A stretch of 64,000 bases of DNA from Planctomycetota bacterium (GTDB lineage: Bacteria > Planctomycetota > SZUA-567 > H5-PLA8), in contig JACQFI010000109.1 in assembly GCA_016200135.1 (NCBI GenBank), forward strand, positions 1 through 64,000, given 5' to 3'. Shown here piece after piece: positions 25,940-34,402 of this stretch (the first letter of the stretch is position 1; each line of letters opens with the position of its first letter). The notes under the pieces were generated by a model, which was given only the letters and a program-made list of their open reading frames with translations, made no database searches and was not told the origin of the DNA. Position numbers and translations under genes: made by a program.

Positions 25940-27433
25940 ATGGCCGACAACACCAACCTGACTCTGCTGGACCTGCTGGAACGTTCCCGACAGCGCAGCC
26001 CCGATGCTCCGGCGGTGCTCGGCCCCGACGGGACGCTCACCTATGCGCAGCTTCACGCGCAGGCGCTGGGCTTGGGCGCGGCGTTTACGCAGCTCACGCA
26101 GAAGCCCGTCGTCGCGCTCTTTCTGCCCATGATTCCGGCCTTTCCGGGCGCGTTCTTCGGCTGCCACTACGCGGGCAAGGCCGCGATGCCGCTGAACCTG
26201 CTGCTGCAGGGCGAGGACCTGGCCTACATCCTGGGGGACTCGGGCGCGGATACGGTCGTCACCATTGACCTGCTGAAAGAGAAGATCAAGGGTCTGCCGG
26301 CGAAGATCGTGACGCTGGAGGAACTCAAGGCCAAGGCCGCGCAGAGCCCCGCGCTCGAACCGGCGGCGCTCGTGAAGATGCTCGCGCCGCTGCGCCCCAA
26401 GCCCGAGAGCGCCGCCGCGTTCCTCTATACGTCCGGTACCACCGGCCGGCCTAAGGGCGTGGAACTTACGCACCGCAACCTGGCCTCGAACACGGATTCG
26501 GCGATCCAGTTCATGCAGTTCTCGCCGGAGTACCGCGTGCTCGCGTGCCTGCCGACGTTCCACACGCTGGCGATCACCGCGACGGTGCTCGCGCCGCTGG
26601 CCGCGGGCGGCTCGCTTTTTACGGTGCCGCAGTTCCGGCCGGAGGGCGTGCTGCAGGCGGCCGAAAAGGGCGGCTGCAACGTCTTCGTGATGGTGCCGTC
26701 GATGTACCGCTTGGTCACGCGCCGTCAGGAGAAGGACCAGCACCCGCTGAAGCTCAAGCTGGCTGTGGCCGGCGGTGAGCCGCTGCCAGAAGAGGTCCGC
26801 ACGAGTTTCGAGCGCGTCTTCAAGGTCCCGCTGCACGAAGGCTACGGTCTGACGGAGACCTCGCCGGTGATCGCGTTCAACACGTCCCTGGCAAGCAAAC
26901 CCGGCACGGTCGGCAAGCCGATCCCCGGCGTGGCGGTGAAGATCGTGGACCCGGAGTCGCTCGCGGCGGTGGAGCAGGGCAAGACCGGCGAGATCTGGGC
27001 CAAGGGCCCGAACATCATGCGCGGGTACCACAACCGGCCCGAAGAGACCGCGAAGGTGCGCTCGACGGACGGCTGGTTCCGCACCGGCGACATGGGCATG
27101 CTGGACGCCGAAGGCTATCTGACGATCACGGGCCGCCTGAAGGAGATGATCAAGGTCGGCGGCGAGATGGTCTTTCCCGCCGAGGTCGAGGACGCGCTGC
27201 ACAAGCATCCGGCCGTGCATGAGGTGGGCGTGATCGGCGAGAAAGACGAGCGCAAAGGCGAGACCGTGAAGGCATTCGTGGTGCTCAACGAAGGCAAACA
27301 GGCCACGGCCGACGAACTGATCGCGCACTGCCGCAACGAACTGGCGCCGTACAAGGTTCCGAAGACGGTGGAGTTCCGGCCCGAGCTGCCGAAGGGGCCG
27401 TCGGGGAAGATATTGAGAAGGTTGTTGAAGTGA
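25940..27433 (+). CDS. AMP-forming acyl-CoA synthetase
   Basis: A 497-residue ANL-superfamily ligase. Phosphate-binding loop TSGTTGRPKGVELTHRN, YGLTETSPVI (A5), WFRTGDMGML (A7-type), and GRLKEMIKVGGEMVFPAEVED with GPSGKILRR and its catalytic Lys. It activates a carboxylate, probably a fatty acid, to acyl-AMP and then a thioester. Substrate not determined. Ends the tmk-holB-ricT-Minf_1886 run; 190 bases further is the Y1 transposase gene. Confidence 0.9.
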   Translation: MADNTNLTLLDLLERSRQRSPDAPAVLGPDGTLTYAQLHAQALGLGAAFTQLTQKPVVALFLPMIPAFPGAFFGCHYAGKAAMPLNLLLQGEDLAYILGDSGADTVVTIDLLKEKIKGLPAKIVTLEELKAKAAQSPALEPAALVKMLAPLRPKPESAAAFLYTSGTTGRPKGVELTHRNLASNTDSAIQFMQFSPEYRVLACLPTFHTLAITATVLAPLAAGGSLFTVPQFRPEGVLQAAEKGGCNVFVMVPSMYRLVTRRQEKDQHPLKLKLAVAGGEPLPEEVRTSFERVFKVPLHEGYGLTETSPVIAFNTSLASKPGTVGKPIPGVAVKIVDPESLAAVEQGKTGEIWAKGPNIMRGYHNRPEETAKVRSTDGWFRTGDMGMLDAEGYLTITGRLKEMIKVGGEMVFPAEVEDALHKHPAVHEVGVIGEKDERKGETVKAFVVLNEGKQATADELIAHCRNELAPYKVPKTVEFRPELPKGPSGKILRRLLK

Positions 27434-27515
27434 TACTTGGTTTTAACTTGAAGTTTTCGAACAGAACTGCCTGCACGAACGCTTTATCGGTGCTGTTGCG
27501 AGTAGAGCTGTGCAG

Positions 27516-28191
27516 TTCGGCCCGAAGGGCCGCACGAAAATAGCCAGGGCCGAAGGCCCTGGTATGCGGAACCCAAATTTAAAAGCCCCGAAGGGGCGTG
27601 CGAGACCCTGGAGGTTCGGCGCGTGCCGCAATCCCTAGCTTGCATCCTCGTTCATATCGTCTTCGGCACCAAACGCCGCCAGCGGATGATCGATGCGGAA
27701 TTGGAAACTCGCCTCTATCCATACCTAGGCGGCATTTTTCGCGATTGCGCCTCGCCCGCCCTGGCCATTGGCGGAGTTGAAGACCACATACATGTCCTCT
27801 GTTTCCTCTCGAAAAGCATGTCCGTTGCGGAAACGGTGGAAGAAGCGAAAACACGCTCATCCAAATGGATCAAGGAACGGGGCGCCGAGTACCGGGGATT
27901 CTATTGGCAGGCGGGCTACGGGGCCTTCTCGATTGGTAAATCCCAGGTTCCCGCGCTTGAGAAATACATCGCATTGCAAAAGCAGCATCACAAGAAAAAA
28001 TCGTTTGAGGAAGAATTCGTCGCTTTGCTCAAGAAATACGAAATCGAGTATGACCCGAAATACCTTTGGGACGATGCGTTTGTCGGCTAATTGAACACTG
28101 CCTCGCGCGCCCCATTCGGGGCTTGGGGCGCAGGAGGCCAGCCACCAGGGCCTTTGGCCCTGGCTATTATCGTGCGGCCTTTCAGGCCGAA
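27516..28191 (+). mobile_element. Y1-transposase element with inverted REP-like ends
   Basis: The transposase gene is flanked by two near-complementary blocks. Left (27516-27607): CGGCCCGAAGGGCCG, GCCAGGGCCGAAGGCCCTGG, then AGCCCCGAAGGGGCG. Right (28101-28191), reversed: CGCCCC-ATTC-GGGGC, CCAGGGCCTTTGGCCCTGG, then CGGCCTTTCAGGCCG. So the order of hairpins is mirrored. CACGAAAATAGCC on the left matches GGCTATTATCGTG on the right. Confidence 0.8.
27623..28090 (+). CDS. IS200-like (HUH, Y1) transposase
   Basis: A 155-residue protein started at a GTG at 27623, with GGAGG at 27611-27615. HIVFGTKRR at the start, the HUH metal site in GGVEDHIHVLCFLS and the Tyr nucleophile in ALEKYIALQKQHH are the family landmarks. 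It is a small single-strand transposase of the IS200/REP-associated kind. Its flanks form a REP-like inverted pair, and related solo hairpins lie at 7.3 and 13.9 kb, so it may be a REP-associated (RAYT) enzyme and not a free IS. Confidence 0.88.
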   Translation: MPQSLACILVHIVFGTKRRQRMIDAELETRLYPYLGGIFRDCASPALAIGGVEDHIHVLCFLSKSMSVAETVEEAKTRSSKWIKERGAEYRGFYWQAGYGAFSIGKSQVPALEKYIALQKQHHKKKSFEEEFVALLKKYEIEYDPKYLWDDAFVG

Positions 28192-28414
28192 CGGCACCAG
28201 CAAACAGTACAATCCGAACAGCACAGTCCGAACAAGCACAGCACTTACCGTACAGCAGGGCCATATTTCGGCGATTATGGAGAGGAACCTACCATGATCT
28301 GCCTCGTTGCAGTAACCCTGGGTCGCGATTAGAGTATGGGGTCCGCGCACAAAGGGATCGAGGCGTTCTCGCTGCTTTTTGCGTGGGGTGCGAACGGGCT
28401 TTTCCGGTATTCCG

Positions 28415-28879
28415 ATGCCCATCAACTTCGGCTATGTGATCGAGGGCGAACTCGCGGGCATGGAACGCCCGGGCAGCCACGCGCCGCTCGACGACGACCT
28501 GGACTTCCTGCGGAACCAGGGCATCGGGGCCATCGTCTCGCTCACCGAGCACCCGCTCGATCAGATGGCGCTGGAACCGTTCGGGTTCCGGTACCTGCAC
28601 CTGCCGGTCGAGGACTTTACCGCGCCGACGCTGCCGCAGATCCGGGCGTTCATCGAATTCTACGAGAAGGCCCAAGCCGAAAAGACGCCCGTGGTGGTAC
28701 ACTGCGCGGCCGGTTACGGCAGAACGGGAACGCTGCTGGCGTGCGTGCTGGTCCATAAGGGCCGCACGGCGGCGGAAGCCATCGAGCAACTGCGGCAGAT
28801 GCGGCCGCACTCGATCGAGACCACGGAACAGGAATTGATGATCCAGAACTTCGAGTGGGTGGCGAGGCGCAGGAGCTGA
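28415..28879 (+). CDS. Dual-specificity-type protein phosphatase
   Basis: A 154-residue phosphatase of the Cys-based DSP/Cdc14-like group. The signature HCAAGYGRTG puts the nucleophile Cys97 and Arg103 in the P-loop, with the general acid Asp67 in VEDF. The N-terminus GYVIEGELAGMERPG is typical of this class. Start at the ATG at 28415; a TTG at 28379 would add 12 residues. Its stop is immediately followed by the kinase start (TGA then ATG), so they are coupled. The rest of the spacer 28192-28414 has no supported gene. Confidence 0.85.
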   Translation: MPINFGYVIEGELAGMERPGSHAPLDDDLDFLRNQGIGAIVSLTEHPLDQMALEPFGFRYLHLPVEDFTAPTLPQIRAFIEFYEKAQAEKTPVVVHCAAGYGRTGTLLACVLVHKGRTAAEAIEQLRQMRPHSIETTEQELMIQNFEWVARRRS

Positions 28880-30133
28880 ATGGCGCGCAAAGCCCCCAAA
28901 ACCTTCGAACAGGTCGTCATTGAGAACGCCCTCGCCACCGAGGACCAGGTAAAACAGTGCCTGGAACTCCAGGAATCGCAGCGCAAGAACGGCGCCGACG
29001 TGAAGGCCCTCGAGGATCTGATGCTCGAGAAGGGCTTCATGACCGAGGACCGCATCCGCGCGGTGAAGACCGCGCTGGACCGCATTGCCCGCGACGAAGA
29101 GAAGGGCGAGCCGGTCCGCATCGGCAACTACGAGATCATCGGCAAGATCGGCGACGGCGGCCTGGGCACGGTCTACAAGGCCCGGCAGATCTCCATGTCC
29201 CGCGATGTGGCGCTGAAAGTGCTCCACAAAAAGTGGCTGAGCGACGAAGAGTTCAAGAAGCGCTTCCTGCTCGAAGCGCGCCTGGCCGGACGCCTGAGCC
29301 ACCAGAACCTGATCCAGGTCTACGACGTCGGCCGCGACCGCGGGCTGTACTACTTCTCGATGGAGTTCGTCGACGGGGAAACGCTGGAGGACCTCATCGA
29401 GCGCGAAGGGCCGATGGAAGTGACGCGCGCGATCGACATCATCGTGCAGGTGCTGCGCGCGATCACGTACATCAAGCGCTTCGATATCGTCCACCGCGAC
29501 ATCAAGCCCGGCAACATCATGATCAACCGCTCGGGCCTGGTGAAGCTGGGCGACTTCGGCTTCGTGAAGTCGAAGCTCGACCACGTCATCGCCACGCAGG
29601 GCGAAGTGCTCGGCACGCCGGACTACATCTCGCCCGAGCAGGCGATGGGCGTCGAGGACATCGACTGGCGCAGCGACCAGTATTCGCTGGGCTGCACGTT
29701 CTATCACATGCTCTCGGGCAAGCCGCCGTACGAAGGCTCGGGCTCGTCGGTGATGCGCCAGCACATCAAGGCCGATCTGCCCGACCCGCGCACGATCAAC
29801 AACAAGATTCCGGACTCGGTCGTGCATATCCTCGAACGCATGGTCGCGAAGGACCCGAACGACCGCTACCAGAACACGAACGAGATCTTCGAGGACATGG
29901 AGCTGGTGAAGATGGGCCAGGACCCGACGAGCCAGCGGCTCGACGCCGGCAAGTCCACGATCATCCGTGCGTTCAAGATCGAGAAGGTCCGCGCGCAGCG
30001 CGCGAAGACCGAGGCCGAGATCCTGCAGGACGAGATCGCGCGGATGCGGAAGTACATGGTGCTCTCGTTCGTGCTCTCCGGCATCCTGATGGTCGCGCTG
30101 GTGCTGGTGCTGCTGTGGAAGGTGCTGAGTTAG
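28880..30133 (+). CDS. Membrane-anchored Ser/Thr protein kinase
   Basis: A 417-residue kinase. Residues of about 8-72 are two short helical repeats of the L-x-x-x-x-L-x-x-E-x-x-x-x-A type. The kinase domain begins at YEIIGKIGDGGLGTVYKA, with Lys113, Glu132, HRDIKPGN (Asp207), DFG (Asp225) and GTPDYISPEQ all present. The only signature oddity is DFGFV in place of DFGL. One helix (about 388-413) is followed by a very short tail, so the kinase is cytoplasmic and tail-anchored with no external sensor domain. Coupled to the phosphatase upstream, suggesting an opposing pair. Confidence 0.92.
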   Translation: MARKAPKTFEQVVIENALATEDQVKQCLELQESQRKNGADVKALEDLMLEKGFMTEDRIRAVKTALDRIARDEEKGEPVRIGNYEIIGKIGDGGLGTVYKARQISMSRDVALKVLHKKWLSDEEFKKRFLLEARLAGRLSHQNLIQVYDVGRDRGLYYFSMEFVDGETLEDLIEREGPMEVTRAIDIIVQVLRAITYIKRFDIVHRDIKPGNIMINRSGLVKLGDFGFVKSKLDHVIATQGEVLGTPDYISPEQAMGVEDIDWRSDQYSLGCTFYHMLSGKPPYEGSGSSVMRQHIKADLPDPRTINNKIPDSVVHILERMVAKDPNDRYQNTNEIFEDMELVKMGQDPTSQRLDAGKSTIIRAFKIEKVRAQRAKTEAEILQDEIARMRKYMVLSFVLSGILMVALVLVLLWKVLS

Positions 30134-30149
30134 AACGCCTCACAAATTG

Positions 30150-30222
30150 AACCGCCCAAGCGCCAAGAAAATCAAAAAATCAGAAAGTCCGTTCTGCTTG
30201 GCGCTATGGCGTCCTGGCGGTT
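30150..30222. repeat. Nested inverted repeat between convergent genes
   Basis: AACCGCC (30150-30156) pairs with GGCGGTT (30216-30222), and AGCGCCAAG (30159-30167) with CTTGGCGCT (30197-30205). It may serve as a bidirectional transcript end between the kinase and MFS genes. Confidence 0.6.
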
Positions 30223-30244
30223 CGTTCCATTCTGTGCGGCAGGG

Positions 30245-31444
30245 TTAGTTTGGCCCCGCCAGCAGCGCGCGCTCGCTCTTGCGGCGCGTGACGAGCAGGA
30301 TCTGCACGGCCAGGGCGAGCGCGCAGAGCAGGCTCATGGCGATGAAGGGCGAGCGGAGGGCGGACAGTTCTCCGGAGCCGCCTTTGCGGCAGGCCTCGAT
30401 CAGCGCGCCGGCGGCCAGCGGCGAGAGTCCTCCCACTCCAATCACCATCTCGTGGACCGTAGTGCCCGTGCGGACGGTGCGGAAGTGCTGCGTCGCGGCG
30501 AGAATGCCCTTCTGAAAAGCCACGGCCGCGGTGAACCCGAGCAGCAGTACCGCGGGCAGCAGCACCGCGTCCGACTCGGAGCAGAATGCGAACGAGAGGT
30601 TGATCGCGATCAGGCTCACGCCGATGAACACGTACAGCCGCCGCATGCCGAGCAGCGGTTCGTACAGCCTGCCGCAGAGGAACGCGGCGAGCTGGCCCGC
30701 CAGGCCGCCGGCCATGAAACGGCCCATGCGTTCGGCGTTGCCAGCGACGAAGAGATTGAGCTCGGGAAAATTCACGGAGATGATGGTCCGCGTGCCGAGC
30801 ACGCAGAGGTTCGCCAGCACCGCGGCCACGAAGACGCTGAAGCGCACGCGCAGAAGCGTGGCGCGGGTCGCCGGCGTGCCGGGAATCTCTTCCAGCGAGT
30901 GCCGCGTGGCCGCAACCGGCAAGACCAGCAACAGATTCAGCGCGAGAACGCCCACCGCGGCGTAAAAGGAAGCCGCGGGCGCGATGTTTTCGCAGAGCCA
31001 TCCGCCCACGTACGCGCCCAGGCCGGTGCCGCTCGTCCAGCCTACGTTGTAAAAGCGCAGAATGCGCGTCTTCACGATGCCGGGCGCCTCGAAATCCAGC
31101 ATCCAGGCGGAGGTGAACGGCCAGAACGCGCCGGCGGCGATGCCGTAGAGCGCCTGCGCCACAGCGAACTCGGCCACCAGCCGCGCGCAGGCCATCCACA
31201 GCATCGAACCCGCGCCCAGCAGGATGCCGCCGATGACGACGTATTTGCCGGGAATGTTGCGGAAGATGCGACCCAACCCCACACAGGCGAGCGCGTAACC
31301 CAGGGGCAGCATCGCACCGATGATGCCCAGGTCGCGCGAGCCGATGCCGGCCTTCAGGCAGGCCTGCGGGATCGCGACGCAGACCAGCCCATTCCCGGCG
31401 CCGTAACAGATCACGGAGAACGTCATTAACCAGACGGAAAACAA
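30245..31444 (-). CDS. MFS transporter
   Basis: About 399 residues with roughly twelve hydrophobic segments and no N-terminal signal peptide, so a major-facilitator protein. After the first segments there is a GIGSRDLGIIGAMLPLGYA loop and GRIFRNIPGKYVV, which fits the loop 2-3 region of MFS carriers. The TTG at 31444 has GGAG upstream and keeps the full first helix; the ATG at 31426 would cut it. The frame is open to 31576 but overlaps the divergent genes. Substrate unknown. Confidence 0.75.
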   Translation of the reverse strand: MFSVWLMTFSVICYGAGNGLVCVAIPQACLKAGIGSRDLGIIGAMLPLGYALACVGLGRIFRNIPGKYVVIGGILLGAGSMLWMACARLVAEFAVAQALYGIAAGAFWPFTSAWMLDFEAPGIVKTRILRFYNVGWTSGTGLGAYVGGWLCENIAPAASFYAAVGVLALNLLLVLPVAATRHSLEEIPGTPATRATLLRVRFSVFVAAVLANLCVLGTRTIISVNFPELNLFVAGNAERMGRFMAGGLAGQLAAFLCGRLYEPLLGMRRLYVFIGVSLIAINLSFAFCSESDAVLLPAVLLLGFTAAVAFQKGILAATQHFRTVRTGTTVHEMVIGVGGLSPLAAGALIEACRKGGSGELSALRSPFIAMSLLCALALAVQILLVTRRKSERALLAGPN

Positions 31445-31574
31445 GGAGCGCTCCAGGCGGGAATCGCGGCGATCATAGCGAAGGGCAGCGCGTATGCCAG
31501 CGCGTCCGATTCCACGCCGTGGGTGCGCGCGTTCCGAACTCGACAGCGCCGCCCCCGGACGCCAGAATCCGGCC

Positions 31575-31763
31575 ATGCTCTACTGGCTGGGCAAAGCCCT
31601 CGAACTGATCGGCATGGTCGTCACGCTCATGGCCCTTATGGCCGGCATGGGCCTAACACCGTCGGGCCAGGCAAGCATGGGCCACGAGTTCATGCTGCTG
31701 GGGATCGGCGGCGGCATCTTCACGCTCGGATGGTGGCTTGAACGCAGCCGGAGCAAAGGCTGA
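31575..31763 (+). CDS. Small two-helix membrane protein
   Basis: A 62-residue protein (MLYWLGKALELIGMVVTLMA) with two membrane helices and a basic C-terminus (ERSRSKG). It stops 2 bases before surE on the same strand, so they are probably one transcript. Function unknown. Confidence 0.65.
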   Translation: MLYWLGKALELIGMVVTLMALMAGMGLTPSGQASMGHEFMLLGIGGGIFTLGWWLERSRSKG

Positions 31764-31765
31764 CC

Positions 31766-32563
31766 ATGCCGGACCCGCGGCGCATCCTTATCACCAACGA
31801 CGACGGCCTCTCGGCTCCGGGCCTCACCACGCTCGTGGAGGAACTCGTCCGCGCTGGGCGCTACGACCTGCGCGTGGTCGCCCCCGAACGCGAACAGTCC
31901 GGCGTCGGACACTGCATTACGATCCACACGCCGCTCTTCGCCGAACCGGCCAAGCTGCCCGAAGGCATCGCGCATGTTCCTGCATACAAGGTTGCCGGCA
32001 CCCCGGCCGACTGCGTGAAGATCGCGATCACGAATCTCTTTCCGGATTTCGCGCCCGAGCTGGTGCTCTCGGGCATCAACCGCGGGCCGAACGTGGGGAT
32101 GAACGTGCTCTACTCGGGAACCGTTGCGGGCGCGCTGGAAGCCTGCATCAACGGCATTCCTTCGCTCGCGCTCTCGCTGGATGTCCCTCCGGGCGGGCTC
32201 TGGCATTACGCGCTCGCCGCGGAACTCGTTCAGCCCATCGTCGCGAGCACGCTCGAGCGCGGGCTGCCGGAGTGGACGGCGCTGAACGTGAACGTGCCCA
32301 ATCTGCCGCAGGCCGAGATCAAAGGCACGCGTCTCACGCGGCACGGGCTGAGCGGATTCAAAGAGTATTACATCGAAGAGAAGGCCGAGGGCGCGCGACG
32401 CCGCTTCCGGCTCGAGGGCAACATGGTCTTCCGCGACGACGACGAGGGCATCGACGCCGTGGCGCTGCGCAAAGGCTGGATCAGCGTCACGCCGCTCGGA
32501 CTTTGCCTGCAGGACCGGAAAGCCTGGGATCACGTTGCGGGCTGGGAACTCTTTACGCGGTAG
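31766..32563 (+). CDS. surE: 5'/3'-nucleotidase SurE
   Basis: A 265-residue SurE. The metal site is ITNDDGLSAPGL (Asp12, Asp13), with VVAPEREQSGVGH and LSGINRGPNVGMNVLYSGTV as conserved ligand and active-site loops. It hydrolyses nucleoside monophosphates and is often a stationary-phase enzyme. Follows the small membrane protein by two bases. Confidence 0.93.
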   Translation: MPDPRRILITNDDGLSAPGLTTLVEELVRAGRYDLRVVAPEREQSGVGHCITIHTPLFAEPAKLPEGIAHVPAYKVAGTPADCVKIAITNLFPDFAPELVLSGINRGPNVGMNVLYSGTVAGALEACINGIPSLALSLDVPPGGLWHYALAAELVQPIVASTLERGLPEWTALNVNVPNLPQAEIKGTRLTRHGLSGFKEYYIEEKAEGARRRFRLEGNMVFRDDDEGIDAVALRKGWISVTPLGLCLQDRKAWDHVAGWELFTR

Positions 32564-32699
32564 GATTGTTAAGTGTAATTCAAGACAGAATGAGAAGTTA
32601 AGCGGGATTTCGAGCGCTTATTATCCGTCGGCTAGAATTCAATTTACTGAACATTAATTCGCGAAAATGTATTGAGTATCACATGTGCATCAACGATTA

Positions 32700-33048
32700 T
32701 AACTACAGGAAGGTCGAAGGGTTTGTACGCTTCGATCTATGCAGTTCGCACCTGTGAGGACCGCAAGCTCGGGCAGCCTCTCCATAGCGAGAGCCCCAGC
32801 TTCCTTATCGTCCGGGTAAGGTAAGGTCCGAAGCAGGGGGCCCTACTAAAAAAGGAGGTGGTCCAGTGACGGCAGGGAGTAGACCTTACGGTGACCGGAG
32901 GTGTCTGTCCTCGTAGAGGACGCAGACCCTTAGCACCACACTGGCCGCGTCCTCTTGGTCACGGCACAAGCAGTCGACAGTGAACGTGGGACAGCACAAT
33001 AGATTCACCGGCCCGGCCGCCGGAGCGATCCGACGGCCGGGTTTTTTT
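32700..33048 (+). ncRNA. Putative structured RNA of unknown class
   Basis: No protein frame fits here, but helices stack through the region: AGGTCGAAG/CTTCGATCT (32711-32719 with 32730-32738); GCT-GGG-CTCTC with GAGAG-CCC-AGC (32767-32800); GTAAGGTC/GACCTTAC (32821-32828 with 32882-32889); GTGACC/GGTCAC (32891-32896 with 32957-32962) enclosing GTCTG-TCCTC-gta-GAGGA-CAGAC (32903-32927). It ends in a strong terminator. I did not find the hallmark sequences of RNase P, tmRNA, SRP or 6S RNA. The 5' end is a guess. The rest of 32564-32700 holds an A/T-rich stretch that could be a promoter. Confidence 0.5.
33012..33048 (+). terminator. Strong rho-independent terminator
   Basis: CCCGGCCG-C-CGGA and TCCG-A-CGGCCGGG pair around GCGA (one C/A mismatch) and are followed by seven T at 33042-33048. 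It closes the putative RNA and separates it from the lipoprotein gene. Confidence 0.9.
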
Positions 33049-33167
33049 GTGTCCAGCCGCAAGGCCGCAATCCGCAGTTGCGAAATAAGATCTTTGGATA
33101 AACCATGGGAATTCGAGTTGTCCAGGCGCTTGGGTCCATGCGGAGGAGAACCCAGGGAGGATTTGCG

Positions 33168-34334
33168 ATGCGCCCTGTTCTATTCGTGATCTTTGGAGCC
33201 GCGCTGGCCGCCGCGGGTTGCTGCGCGCTGGACGAAGGCGAACTCACCAAGCTGCGCGACGAGGCGACCGCGATCCAGAAGGCCTACGGCGAGGGCAAGG
33301 CGACGCCCGAAGAGTACGCCGCCGGCATCCTCAAGCTGGAGCAGGCGCTGAACATCCTCGAGAAGGCCGGCGACACCAACAGCACGCTCGCGCAGGACAT
33401 CACGGCGCAATACTTCTGGGCCAAGCGCTTCAGCAACGTGTTCGTGATCAAGGCGCTGGAAGCGCTGCGCGCCAAGGGCGGCGTGGTTCCGCCCACGCGC
33501 TTCGATAAGCCACGAACGCCACGGAACCCGAACGACCCGAACCCCGATCCCTTCGCCGAGCAGATGGACGCGAAGAAGGCGTTCGAGGAGGCGCTCGCGT
33601 ACGTCGAGAAGCGCAAGGACGACGACATGGCCGTGGCGCGGCGGTTCTTCCAAATGGCGGGCGAATGGCCCGGCACCGATTACGGCATGAAAGCGATGGG
33701 CCTCGCGCGCGACGCGATCCTCCATTTCGCGAGCAAAGGCGCGGGCCAGGAAGAGAAGCTGCCCGAGACGCCCGAGATGGAGCCCGTGAAGAAGGCCGAC
33801 GCGCTGGTGGACGCCGGCAAGTACCGCGAAGCCTTTCCGCTGTACATGGCCTCGATCCGGCAGAAGGAGACCGATATCGCGGAGCGGCGGCTCGGCCGCG
33901 CGCAGTTCGGGTACGCGATGAAATTGCGCGAAGAGATTCTCGCCGCCTGGGAGGAACTCAAGCCTAAGCTCGAAGAGGCGCGCCAGAACGCGTACGTGAT
34001 GAACGGCAAGGACCGTGTCTTCGATCCGCAGAACCCACGGTTGGCGGCGGCCATGGCCGAGCAGCAGAAGCTTGTCGCGCGCGTCAACGACGCCAAGGCG
34101 GCGTTCGGCGCCGCGCAGCGCGCCTTCGAAGCCGTGGTGCGCCTGGCCGCGGAGAAGAAGGACCTCGAAGCCGCCGCCTACATCGCGCTCTGCCTGCGCG
34201 GAGCCGAACGCGTGGCCGACGCGAAGACTTTCCTACAGCGCTTCGTGAAGGACTACGAGCCCAAGAGCGACTACGAGCGCATCCTCGTGGAGTACGGCAA
34301 GATCGAACTCGAGAGCTTGGCGGCGAAGAAGTAA
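33168..34334 (+). CDS. Putative lipoprotein of unknown function
   Basis: A 388-residue protein started at 33168, with GGGAGG at 33155-33160; the earlier in-frame ATG lies in the leader. The N-terminus MRPVLFVIFGAALAAAGC has a lipobox-like AAGC, so it is probably a lipoprotein, though a short Cys-Cys follows. The body is alpha-helical and charged, with heptad-like and TPR-like stretches (about 30-60, 140-200, 250-380), so it is probably a binding or scaffold protein. Family not recognised. Confidence 0.6.
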   Translation: MRPVLFVIFGAALAAAGCCALDEGELTKLRDEATAIQKAYGEGKATPEEYAAGILKLEQALNILEKAGDTNSTLAQDITAQYFWAKRFSNVFVIKALEALRAKGGVVPPTRFDKPRTPRNPNDPNPDPFAEQMDAKKAFEEALAYVEKRKDDDMAVARRFFQMAGEWPGTDYGMKAMGLARDAILHFASKGAGQEEKLPETPEMEPVKKADALVDAGKYREAFPLYMASIRQKETDIAERRLGRAQFGYAMKLREEILAAWEELKPKLEEARQNAYVMNGKDRVFDPQNPRLAAAMAEQQKLVARVNDAKAAFGAAQRAFEAVVRLAAEKKDLEAAAYIALCLRGAERVADAKTFLQRFVKDYEPKSDYERILVEYGKIELESLAAKK

Positions 34335-34339
34335 GCGTA

Positions 34340-34360
34340 GCGCAGGCTTCCAGCCTGCGC
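34340..34360. repeat. GCGCAGGC-TTCCA-GCCTGCGC hairpin
   Basis: An 8-bp perfect hairpin with a 5-base loop, six bases after the stop of the lipoprotein gene. Has the look of a dispersed palindromic repeat or a transcript end. Confidence 0.7.
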
Positions 34361-34402
34361 CGTTGTGCCGAGCCCGCTTGCCGCAAGGACGGAAACTCCC
34401 GC

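Noticed and set aside
32700..33048. Signal recognition particle RNA, because of GGTCCGAAGCAG
   Set aside because: The conserved GGAA tetraloop stem of SRP RNA is missing; the similarity covers only a few bases.
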